Assembly (NCBI GenBank): GCA_903867285.1
Contig: CAIPQX010000121.1
Span: forward strand, 1 to 40,429
From: an uncultured Actinomycetes bacterium
GTDB taxonomy: Bacteria; Actinomycetota; Actinomycetes; Nanopelagicales; Nanopelagicaceae
Reading direction: 5' to 3'
DNA: 40,429 nucleotides
Made by a program: the position numbers and the translations under genes. The notes under the pieces were generated by a model, which had not been told where the DNA came from, did no database searches, and was given only the letters and a program-made list of their open reading frames with translations. This document shows, piece by piece, positions 34,081-40,429 of this stretch; positions within the stretch are counted from its first letter, which is position 1, and every line of letters starts with the position of its first letter.

Positions 34081-34086
34081 ATTCTA
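34081..34086 (-). promoter_or_regulatory. Probable -10 of the NCS1-yajQ-rarD unit (leaderless)
   Basis: Minus-strand TAGAAT, 6 bases (GCGCCT), GTG at 34074. Lies in the 67-bp gap after the MFS gene and supports the GTG start. Confidence 0.5.
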
Positions 34087-34141
34087 ACGGCGGCGAGCGC
34101 GCCAGGTCGCAGTGAGGCCATTACAGAAATCCTAAGGCTGG

Positions 34142-35362
34142 CTAACTGGTGACCTTAATCCGCTTTACATCCAAGAATTGCGCAAGAACTCCGCACCCGA
34201 TTAATGCGGTAGCGGGGAAGAGCAAGGCAATAGGAAGTCCACATAGACCGGCCAGAGTAGAGACTGCAAATCTACCCACAAAGAATCCAGCTGAAGAAAT
34301 GATCGCCAGCCGAGAGAGAGCGCGCGCCGTAGGAATCCCAGGAATGCTTCCCGCTATTGAAACGTATGAAGGCGGCATTGGCGATACACCGAAGCCCATA
34401 ATTGCATATGCGGTACACATGACGACGAGCGCCGTGTATGGATGGAGAGTTCGTTCAAAGTTTGCAATCAAAATACCTATCAGATAACCGAACCCACCGA
34501 GGAGCCCACCCACGCGAATCACAAATGGAATTCCATGCTTATCAATCCAACGGCCCACAGAGAAGCGCCCGATAATTTGCGCCAAGATAAAACAGGTGTA
34601 GCCCAAGGTATTAACACCTATGGGTAGATGTAAGTCCTCTTTGAGATAGATCGATGACCAATCACCTACCGATGTTTCGGCGATCGTCGCTAGAAATGAC
34701 CCAATCGCCACCATCCAGATGAAGTTCTTTATCTCTGCCGGGATAGGTAGATCATGGGGAACTTCGGAGTTGATTGCCGCATCATTCTTATCCGCAGAGT
34801 GCGGAAGTAATGCGCGCGAGACCATGAGGCATCCGAAGAGCGCTATCAAGGAATTGCCGAGAAGGTGCCATTCCACGGGAACGTATTTGGCGATGGCTCC
34901 GGCAAAGAGTGATGCGCTAAATGCGCCTATGGACCAGGCCCCGTGAAATGAGGGCATCAGCGATCGCCCCACGCTCTCTTGGATCATCGAACCCTGCGCG
35001 TTGCAGCCTATGTTCATCAGTGAATAACTGGCTCCTGCGACGAAAGCAACGAGTGGAATCTCCCAGATCTGATTGACAAAGCCATAGGCAATTTGCGAAC
35101 CAGCTATTCCGAACATAATGAGCTGGGCGGTACGGCGCGTCCCAATCTTGCGAGTAAATGGTGAGCCGAAGAGGTTACCGAATATGGAGCCGAGATTGCC
35201 CACCATGATGCAGTAGCCAAATACCGCAACCGAAGTGTGAGTATGCCCCTTAATTTCGGCGAGGCGGGCAGAGGTGGCAGCGACCGCAACGCCCATAAAG
35301 AAGAATGTCGCCCGCAAGCCCCATTTAGCGCGCTGTACCCGCTCTACTGTTGGTGCCGTCAC
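34142..35362 (-). CDS. MFS transporter
   Basis: A 406-residue major facilitator protein with about twelve helices and the long central loop near residue 195-215. The loop between helices 2 and 3 (FGSPFTRKIGTRRTAQ) corresponds to the MFS motif A region in degenerate form, and GRFSVGRWIDKHGIPFVI is its second-half repeat. It resembles the FucP/YbjJ-like group of MFS proteins; substrate unknown. GTG start with TAAGTT exactly 6 bases upstream. It is divergent from tdk (56 bp). Confidence 0.88.
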   Translation of the reverse strand: MTAPTVERVQRAKWGLRATFFFMGVAVAATSARLAEIKGHTHTSVAVFGYCIMVGNLGSIFGNLFGSPFTRKIGTRRTAQLIMFGIAGSQIAYGFVNQIWEIPLVAFVAGASYSLMNIGCNAQGSMIQESVGRSLMPSFHGAWSIGAFSASLFAGAIAKYVPVEWHLLGNSLIALFGCLMVSRALLPHSADKNDAAINSEVPHDLPIPAEIKNFIWMVAIGSFLATIAETSVGDWSSIYLKEDLHLPIGVNTLGYTCFILAQIIGRFSVGRWIDKHGIPFVIRVGGLLGGFGYLIGILIANFERTLHPYTALVVMCTAYAIMGFGVSPMPPSYVSIAGSIPGIPTARALSRLAIISSAGFFVGRFAVSTLAGLCGLPIALLFPATALIGCGVLAQFLDVKRIKVTS

Positions 35363-35368
35363 AGCCGT

Positions 35369-35374
35369 AACTTA
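35369..35374 (-). promoter_or_regulatory. Probable -10 of the MFS transporter gene (leaderless)
   Basis: Minus-strand TAAGTT, 6 bases (ACGGCT), GTG at 35362. Confidence 0.5.
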
Positions 35375-35406
35375 GTCCAATGGCTGGTCATTCTAAGGTT
35401 ATGCGC

Positions 35407-35412
35407 TAATTT
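35407..35412 (+). promoter_or_regulatory. Probable -10 of tdk (leaderless)
   Basis: TAATTT, 6 bases (TCTCGC), ATG at 35419. The region is AT-rich and could contain an alternative hexamer two bases upstream. Confidence 0.45.
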
Positions 35413-35418
35413 TCTCGC

Positions 35419-36024
35419 ATGGCCGAATTGATTTATTACTGCGGAACGATGGATAGTGGTAAATCCACACTTGCATTGCAGACCGCTCATAACCGCAAAA
35501 GTCGAGGACTCGAAGGATTGATCCTTACCAACCGTGATCGCGGTGGCACAGGGGTAATCACTAGCCGATTGGGTTTACAAGCAACTGCTTTCGAAGTGAG
35601 CCCCGAATTCGACATCTTTGAATATATTAAAAGCGAGAAAGCGAATGGCCGCAAGATTGAATATGTCATCTGCGATGAGACTCAATTCTTTGAACGTTCT
35701 CATATCGAACAACTATCCCGCGTCGTCGATGAGATGGGTATTGATGTATTTGCCTTTGGCATCTTGACAGATTTCCGCACCAAGTTGTTTCCAGGATCTG
35801 AGCGACTCATTGAATTAGCTGACCGAGTACTACCTTTGCAGGTAGAAGCTCTGTGCTGGTGTGGTGCTCGCGCTACCCATAATGCGCGTGTGGCCAATGG
35901 AGTAATGGTCACCGAAGGCGATCAAATCTTGCCTGGGGACGTTGGAACGCCGCAGACAATTGGATACGAAGTTCTCTGCCGTAAACACCACATGCAAAAG
36001 GTCAATTCAGCCCGCTCTCAATAA
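35419..36024 (+). CDS. tdk: Thymidine kinase
   Basis: Phosphorylates thymidine with ATP in the salvage pathway. The 201-residue type II enzyme has the P-loop GTMDSGKST at residues 9-17, the Walker B region VICDETQFF, and the lasso/zinc region with LCWCGARATHNAR and EVLCRKHH supplying Cys/His ligands. Length is normal. Neighbours include a nucleobase transporter two genes away, giving a loose salvage context. Many actinobacteria lack tdk, so its presence is informative. Confidence 0.95.
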   Translation: MAELIYYCGTMDSGKSTLALQTAHNRKSRGLEGLILTNRDRGGTGVITSRLGLQATAFEVSPEFDIFEYIKSEKANGRKIEYVICDETQFFERSHIEQLSRVVDEMGIDVFAFGILTDFRTKLFPGSERLIELADRVLPLQVEALCWCGARATHNARVANGVMVTEGDQILPGDVGTPQTIGYEVLCRKHHMQKVNSARSQ

Positions 36025-36079
36025 CTTGTCAGTTTTCTGAGAATTCTCGGATCGCGTAGACGGGCACTTCTGCGGAACC

Positions 36080-36085
36080 TAAACT
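36080..36085 (+). promoter_or_regulatory. Probable -10 of the acyltransferase gene (leaderless)
   Basis: TAAACT, 5 bases (GCACT), ATG at 36091. The 66-bp gap after tdk has no convincing terminator. Confidence 0.5.
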
Positions 36086-36090
36086 GCACT

Positions 36091-38217
36091 ATGGCCTTAA
36101 GCGATCTCATGTCAGGAAGGAACAGGCCCGCAGATCATTTATTCCGAGGCGATATTCAAGGCTTGCGCGGAATAGCGGTTGGACTAGTACTGCTCTTTCA
36201 CGCCTCCATCCCCGGCTTCAAAGGTGGTTTCGTGGGGGTGGATATCTTCTTCGTGCTGAGCGGATATTTGATCACTGGCAATTTGCTACGCGAAATCAAA
36301 CACACCGGTCGGATAAAATTTAGAGAGTTCTATGCCAGGCGAATTCGCCGCCTGCTCCCGGCATCCCTAGCCGTACTTCTTGCCACTCTTGTGGCGGGGG
36401 CGATTTGGTTCCCACCATTGCTCTTGCCGGGTCTCGCAGTGGATGTTTCGAGCGCCGGCTTTTATGTTTCAAATATTGATTTTGCCGTGCGCGCGACCGA
36501 CTACTTTGCGAGTTCGACCATTCCTTCTCCAGTTCTGCATTTTTGGTCTCTTGGAGTCGAAGAGCAGTTCTATCTCTTTTGGCCGCTGATTTTGGCGCTT
36601 GTGACAATCCGTCGGAAGAAGCCAGCTCTCAAAGTCTTTATCGTTTCTCTCATCGTATTTGCCTCATCACTCACATTTGCAAACTGGTTACTCCCGCGGA
36701 ATCAACCATGGGCCTTCTTCTCCTTTCCAACACGAGCTTGGGAATTAATTTTGGGCGCTCTACTTGCCAGCGCGGCACCGTGGGCCGTTAAGTTGCCACG
36801 CGCCATGGCTGCGCTTGCCGGTTTTCTTGGGGTTGGGCTCGTTCTCTACTCTGGTATTACGCAAAATGATCCGCTCAAATTTCCTGGTTATTCGGCACTC
36901 ACTCCAACGGTTGGTGCACTTTTAGTAATTTTGGCGGGCTCAATTAGAAAACCCACCTTGCCATCACAGCTCTTGGCGATTAAGCCCCTGCAACTCCTTG
37001 GAAAAATCAGTTACTCTCTTTATCTCTGGCATTGGCCGGTACTTGTCATTCCACAGGTTATTGCCGGCAATCATGTCTCTATTACCGAGCGATCATTGCT
37101 AGCGGTATTTTCCATCTTTCTTGCCGCACTCACTGAGAAATTTATTGAACGTCCCTTCCGCAAGGGATTCATAATTTCCCTGAAACCATTTCGGAATATC
37201 GCGTTGGCTGGAGTCGTCGCTTCGTTACTGGCGGTAATCTCTTTTGGCGCAGACTATGCGGCGACCGCCGACCTGCGCGGGAAACCAGGTGCGGAGAGCG
37301 CAGCCGAAGCGCGGAGCTTAATAGATTCATTGATAGTCAACACGAAACCAGCAACCCCCTTGAATACCATCCCTGCTCGACCTGCCACCATCGATTTTGC
37401 AGTGCCAGCAAATCTGCAACCAAATCTGTTGAGCGCGGGTAATGATCGCCCAATTTCCTATACGGATCGCTGCCATACCCAGATGAACCTCCGGGCTTCA
37501 ACTAAGCCCTGCATTTATGGTGACACGACATCGACCGTCGAAGTTGTTCTCTTCGGTGATAGCCACGCCTTGGCCTGGTTCCCCGCCATGAATGAAGTGG
37601 CCAAGGAAAATCACTGGAAATTGCTCTCTCTTACCATGTCGGCCTGTAGTCCAGCGGATATCCCTGCATTTAATAGGGATACAAATTCCTTCATGTTGAA
37701 CTGTCCCATTTGGAGGACGGCTTCTATTAAGAAAATCGTTTCGGATCACCCATATATGGTCCTTGTGGCGGGAACCAACGGCTTTGAAACCGTTGTCAAC
37801 GGCAGGGAGTTGCGGGGAGCGGAGCGGAACACCTTGTTTGCGACTGGAATGTCTCGCACGATTAAGCAGCTGCAAAGCAGTGGTGCTCGAGTCATCATGA
37901 TGTCTGATACGCCTGCATTAGCGCAAAATCCACTTGTCTGTTTATCCGCCCATCCGAATAGCACCCTGGCATGTGCAACTCCGGTCGCTAAGGCGATTTC
38001 AAATGATTGGATCTCATTGGAGAGTCAAATCGCCGTGACTAACTCGATTCCCCTAATCAAGCCACAGTTCTGGATCTGCCCAACCGATCCTTGCCCGGTA
38101 GTGATTGGCAATATTCTCACCTATTTTGATACAGGACATATGACCGCAACATTTTCGCAAGCCCTTGCCGGCCATTTAAAGAGTGCATTAGATGGTGTGC
38201 TGTTCCCCGTAAATTGA
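36091..38217 (+). CDS. Membrane acyltransferase with C-terminal SGNH domain (OafA/YrhL-like)
   Basis: A 708-residue fusion. The N-terminal acyltransferase_3 domain (about residues 17-380) has ten or so membrane helices, DIQGLRGIAVGLVLLFHA with the catalytic histidine, and FFVLSGYLITGNLL and RRIRRLLPA. After a further helix and an extracytoplasmic linker (about 400-470) comes an SGNH-type domain: block I FGDSHALAW near 490 with the serine, and a C-terminal DTGHM carrying the Asp/His pair. Such proteins O-acylate surface polysaccharides, cell-wall polymers or glycolipids; the acceptor is unknown. The ABC exporter gene begins 19 bases (GTG) after its stop. Confidence 0.93.
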   Translation: MALSDLMSGRNRPADHLFRGDIQGLRGIAVGLVLLFHASIPGFKGGFVGVDIFFVLSGYLITGNLLREIKHTGRIKFREFYARRIRRLLPASLAVLLATLVAGAIWFPPLLLPGLAVDVSSAGFYVSNIDFAVRATDYFASSTIPSPVLHFWSLGVEEQFYLFWPLILALVTIRRKKPALKVFIVSLIVFASSLTFANWLLPRNQPWAFFSFPTRAWELILGALLASAAPWAVKLPRAMAALAGFLGVGLVLYSGITQNDPLKFPGYSALTPTVGALLVILAGSIRKPTLPSQLLAIKPLQLLGKISYSLYLWHWPVLVIPQVIAGNHVSITERSLLAVFSIFLAALTEKFIERPFRKGFIISLKPFRNIALAGVVASLLAVISFGADYAATADLRGKPGAESAAEARSLIDSLIVNTKPATPLNTIPARPATIDFAVPANLQPNLLSAGNDRPISYTDRCHTQMNLRASTKPCIYGDTTSTVEVVLFGDSHALAWFPAMNEVAKENHWKLLSLTMSACSPADIPAFNRDTNSFMLNCPIWRTASIKKIVSDHPYMVLVAGTNGFETVVNGRELRGAERNTLFATGMSRTIKQLQSSGARVIMMSDTPALAQNPLVCLSAHPNSTLACATPVAKAISNDWISLESQIAVTNSIPLIKPQFWICPTDPCPVVIGNILTYFDTGHMTATFSQALAGHLKSALDGVLFPVN

Positions 38218-38224
38218 ATTGGTC

Positions 38225-38230
38225 TATCGT
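38225..38230 (+). promoter_or_regulatory. Probable -10 of the ABC exporter gene; favours the GTG at 38237
   Basis: TATCGT, 6 bases (AGTCCT), GTG at 38237. The alternative TTG at 38219 lies upstream of this element and has no ribosome binding site. Confidence 0.45.
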
Positions 38231-38236
38231 AGTCCT

Positions 38237-40033
38237 GTGAATAGAAGCCACCTCCATACTTCGGAAGTAGAACACCGATATGTGGGAGAGAGTCCAATCC
38301 GGACCTTGCTTTATCTCTTTGAAGAGCAAAAACTTCGGGTATTTTTCGCATTCATTTTCTTTAGTATCAAGCACTCGCCGACCTGGGTAATTCCGCTCTT
38401 AACAGCGAACACGATTGACATTATCGCTTCGCACAAGAGTCTTTCGAAATTAATAATAAATGTTGCGATTCTCGCCGTAGTAACTCTCCAGAACTGGCCC
38501 ATGAATTTGCTCTACGTCCGTTTGCAGAGCAAGGCGATCCGCGAGGTCGAGAACCGTCTCCGATCAGCCCTCGTTGAGCGAATGCAGCAGCTCACGATCG
38601 GTTTCTACTTAAGATCAAACGCTGGAGTTTTGCAGACGAAGATAGTTCGCGATGTAGAAAATATCGAACAGATGGTGCGAAATTTATCGGACGGCGGCTC
38701 AACTGCTATCAACGGCGTAGTCGGGGCAATAATCATCACCGCCATAAAAGTCCCGATTTTCCTGCCCTTCTTTCTAGTACTCGCTCCACTTATAGCAATC
38801 TTCATCGCAAAGCTACGTTTCAGACTTCGCGCCAGAAATGAAGAGTTCCGCGAGGAGATCGAGGTGATGTCGGCACGCGTCAATGAAATGACTACCTTAA
38901 TGCCCATTACTCGGGCTCATGGTCTAGAACAGAGCGCCTTGCAAACCATGTACGCCTCTTTTGGCAATGTAAAACGCGCAGGTCTTAAGCTCGATATTTT
39001 CAATGCAAAATTCAACGCCCTGGCGTGGGTAACTTTCCAAATGGCCAACGTTCTCTGTCTAGCCGTTGCTAGTTACTGCGCACTCAAAGGAAAATTTGGG
39101 GTCACGATCGGAGATGTTGTTCTTCTCACCGCCTTCTTTGGACAACTCATCGGCTCCGTTATTTTGCTATCGAGCCTTATGCCCCAAATAGCTAAAGGCT
39201 TTGCCTCGATCCGTTCGCTAGGTGAAGTACTTGAATCTCCAGATGTAGAAGAGAATGCCAACAAACCGGCGATGCCAGAAGTAATTGGCACCGTTGAGTT
39301 AGTGGGTGTCTCCTTCAAGTATCCAAATAGCAATAGAAAGGCCATCAGCAAATTCAGTGTGAACGCTAAACCCGGTCAGATGATTGCCCTGGTTGGTCCA
39401 TCCGGATCCGGAAAATCGACTCTCATTAATTTGCTCACTGGTTTTCTCCGCCCCCAGTCCGGAGTTATCTCAGTGGACGGGAATGATTACTCGCAATTTG
39501 ATTTGCGAACCTTTAGAAAATTCATCTCTGTAGTTCCGCAGGAGTCAGTCTTATTCGAAGCGAGCGTAAGAGATAACATCACATACGGTCTCGGCTCTGT
39601 CTCTGATGAGCGAGTGAGCGCGGCGCTGCAAGCAGCAAATGCACTTGATTTCGTTAGTGAATTACCGGAAGGCGTAGATACCTTGGTCGGGGAGCGCGGT
39701 GCCAGAATCTCTGGTGGGCAAAGGCAACGCTTGGCAATCGCTCGGGCGCTAATTCGAAATCCTCGAATCCTAATTCTTGATGAAGCCACGTCGGCTCTTG
39801 ATTCACAATCGGAGAGCGCAATTCAGCATGCTCTTGAAACTTTGATGCGAGATCGAACCACCTTTGTTGTAGCCCATCGACTTTCGACTGTGCAGAGAGC
39901 GGATTTGATTCTGGTCTTAGATAAAGGCAAGATGATTGAAAGTGGCCGCCACTCTGATTTAGTGCGCGCTGGCGGGCTGTACCAACAACTCTATGAGGCA
40001 CAAGCCTTCTCAAATGCTGATGGCAAGAAGTAG
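38237..40033 (+). CDS. ABC exporter, fused permease and ATP-binding subunit
   Basis: A half-transporter of about 598 residues that likely works as a homodimer. The N-terminal membrane domain (about 20-325) has six helices. The nucleotide-binding domain has Walker A GPSGSGKST at 387-395, Q-loop VVPQES, the signature SGGQRQRLAIARAL, Walker B ILILDEATSALD and the switch histidine in VVAHRLSTV. This is the MsbA/lipid-multidrug exporter class. Substrate unknown; the upstream acyltransferase suggests, without proof, an acylated glycan or lipid. An earlier TTG at 38219 would add 6 residues. Confidence 0.93.
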   Translation: MNRSHLHTSEVEHRYVGESPIRTLLYLFEEQKLRVFFAFIFFSIKHSPTWVIPLLTANTIDIIASHKSLSKLIINVAILAVVTLQNWPMNLLYVRLQSKAIREVENRLRSALVERMQQLTIGFYLRSNAGVLQTKIVRDVENIEQMVRNLSDGGSTAINGVVGAIIITAIKVPIFLPFFLVLAPLIAIFIAKLRFRLRARNEEFREEIEVMSARVNEMTTLMPITRAHGLEQSALQTMYASFGNVKRAGLKLDIFNAKFNALAWVTFQMANVLCLAVASYCALKGKFGVTIGDVVLLTAFFGQLIGSVILLSSLMPQIAKGFASIRSLGEVLESPDVEENANKPAMPEVIGTVELVGVSFKYPNSNRKAISKFSVNAKPGQMIALVGPSGSGKSTLINLLTGFLRPQSGVISVDGNDYSQFDLRTFRKFISVVPQESVLFEASVRDNITYGLGSVSDERVSAALQAANALDFVSELPEGVDTLVGERGARISGGQRQRLAIARALIRNPRILILDEATSALDSQSESAIQHALETLMRDRTTFVVAHRLSTVQRADLILVLDKGKMIESGRHSDLVRAGGLYQQLYEAQAFSNADGKK

Positions 40034-40088
40034 ATTGCAGTTGATTTAGGCCAAATCCACTCGATTATTTGCTCCCTCTAAAATGGGG

Positions 40089-40094
40089 TAATCT
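40089..40094 (+). promoter_or_regulatory. Probable -10 of the tRNA-Tyr gene
   Basis: TAATCT about 28 bases before the mature tRNA 5' end. A weak TTGCTC (40068-40073) could be the -35, with a short 15-base spacer. Confidence 0.4.
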
Positions 40095-40121
40095 ACGCAG
40101 GCTGCTTCAAAAGATAGCCCT

Positions 40122-40206
40122 GGCGGGTTGCCCGAGCGGCCAATGGGAGGGGACTGTAAATCCCCCGGCTCTGCCTTCGAAGGTTCAAATCCTTCACCCG
40201 CCACCA
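40122..40206 (+). tRNA. tRNA-Tyr (GTA anticodon)
   Basis: An 85-base cloverleaf. The acceptor stem GGCGGGT pairs with ACCCGCC (40196-40202), followed by discriminator A and an encoded CCA. The anticodon stem GGGGA/TCCCC holds the loop CTGTAAA, giving anticodon GTA. The long variable arm CGGCTCTGCCTTCG fits a class II tRNA, and the T-arm is GAAGG-TTCAAAT-CCTTC. The long variable arm with GTA identifies tyrosine, not serine or leucine. Confidence 0.97.
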
Positions 40207-40246
40207 TAATTTTAAAAACCTCTCGCCTCAACCCAACTCAAACCAT

Positions 40247-40252
40247 TAGGCT
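40247..40252 (+). promoter_or_regulatory. Possible -10 of ppdK
   Basis: TAGGCT between the tRNA and ppdK. A transcript from near 40259 would have a leader of about 27 bases to the GTG at 40286, containing GGAG 5 bases before that codon. Confidence 0.4.
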
Positions 40253-40285
40253 CATAGCAAGGCCATGGATCGGGATGGAGACATT

Positions 40286-40429
40286 GTGACCGAGAATTTG
40301 GTTCATCCCTTTAGCATTGGGGATCGCACTCAATCTGATTTATTGGGTGGCAAAGGTGCGAATCTTGCCGAGATGGTACGAATTGGATTGCCAGTGCCAC
40401 CGGGATTCACGATTACTACACAAGCCTGC
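40286..40429 (+). CDS. ppdK: Pyruvate, phosphate dikinase (3' end outside the window)
   Basis: The first 48 residues of the enzyme that interconverts pyruvate and phosphoenolpyruvate with ATP and phosphate. The N-terminal signature is clear: FSIGD, then DLLGGKGANLAEM and LPVPPGFTITT. The GTG at 40286 has GGAG 5 bases upstream and aligns with the usual PPDK N-terminus, about 17 residues before DLLGGKG. An in-frame ATG at 40265 would add 7 residues and is the alternative. PEP synthase is less likely because of the FTITT context and GGKGANLAEM wording. Confidence 0.9.
   Translation, partial: MTENLVHPFSIGDRTQSDLLGGKGANLAEMVRIGLPVPPGFTITTQAC

Noticed and set aside
36039..36048. Palindrome GAGAATTCTC between tdk and the acyltransferase gene
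   Set aside because: Only 10 bp, with no loop and no following T-run; it does not extend in the flanks, so it is neither a terminator nor a convincing operator.
40044..40060. Hairpin GATTT-AGGCC-AAATC after the ABC exporter gene
   Set aside because: Short AT-rich stem without a T tract; too weak to call a terminator.
40046..40231. Minus-strand ORF with GEGFEPSKAEPGDLQSPP across the tRNA
   Set aside because: This is the well-known false translation of the complement of a tRNA gene; the cloverleaf with encoded CCA explains the sequence.
1..40429. CRISPR arrays, insertion sequences, prophage genes, integrases, toxin-antitoxin pairs
   Set aside because: No regularly spaced repeats, transposase or integrase motifs, or phage proteins were seen; the genes are mostly conserved chromosomal families in recognisable actinobacterial order.

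Overview
The window is a dense piece of chromosome from an actinobacterium, with roughly balanced base composition rather than the very high GC of Streptomyces. The evidence is the family content: an XPB-type helicase paired with a helicase-C_3/WYL-like protein, ClpC next to lysS, and a run of histidine phosphatase, TlpA, CcdA, ResB and ResC genes leading into menaquinone genes. From memory, this order matches mycobacterial blocks (Rv3585-Rv3598 and Rv0500-Rv0562). Genes are separated by a few bases or overlap, and no gap exceeds 300 bp. This suggests a streamlined, possibly aquatic lineage such as Nanopelagicales (acI); that placement is an inference.

Layout. 1-7.6 kb: lysS (5' end cut off), an Rv2747-type N-acetylglutamate synthase and clpC face a cysteine-rich protein gene, radA and mutY. 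7.6-12 kb: proC coupled to a secreted beta-propeller-like protein, then a large secreted metallopeptidase and a small glutaredoxin-like protein. 12-17.7 kb (minus strand): HAD phosphatase, helicase-C_3 protein, M20 peptidase and XPB helicase. 17.8-22.1 kb: a tightly overlapped System II cytochrome c maturation operon. 22.1-31.3 kb: menaquinone genes menA, menE, menB, menC, menD, menF and menG plus a polyprenyl diphosphate synthase, with a PLDc_N membrane protein and bioY among them. 31.3-35.4 kb (minus strand): RarD, YajQ, an NCS1 transporter and an MFS transporter. 35.4-40.4 kb: thymidine kinase, a membrane acyltransferase with an SGNH domain, an ABC exporter, tRNA-Tyr and the start of ppdK.

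How the genes work together. The centre is a respiratory module: c-type cytochrome assembly, naphthoquinone head-group synthesis, prenyl tail synthesis, prenylation and methylation. The first 7 kb is a proteostasis and DNA-repair block.

No CRISPR array, phage, integrase, insertion sequence or clear foreign island is visible. The most striking non-coding pattern is a TAnnnT hexamer, often exactly TAGGCT, placed 5-9 bases (most often 6) before the start codon of many first genes, usually without a Shine-Dalgarno sequence. This implies widespread leaderless transcription. I see no convincingly new multi-gene system; the least explained items are the secreted metallopeptidase with repeats and the cysteine-rich protein upstream of radA.
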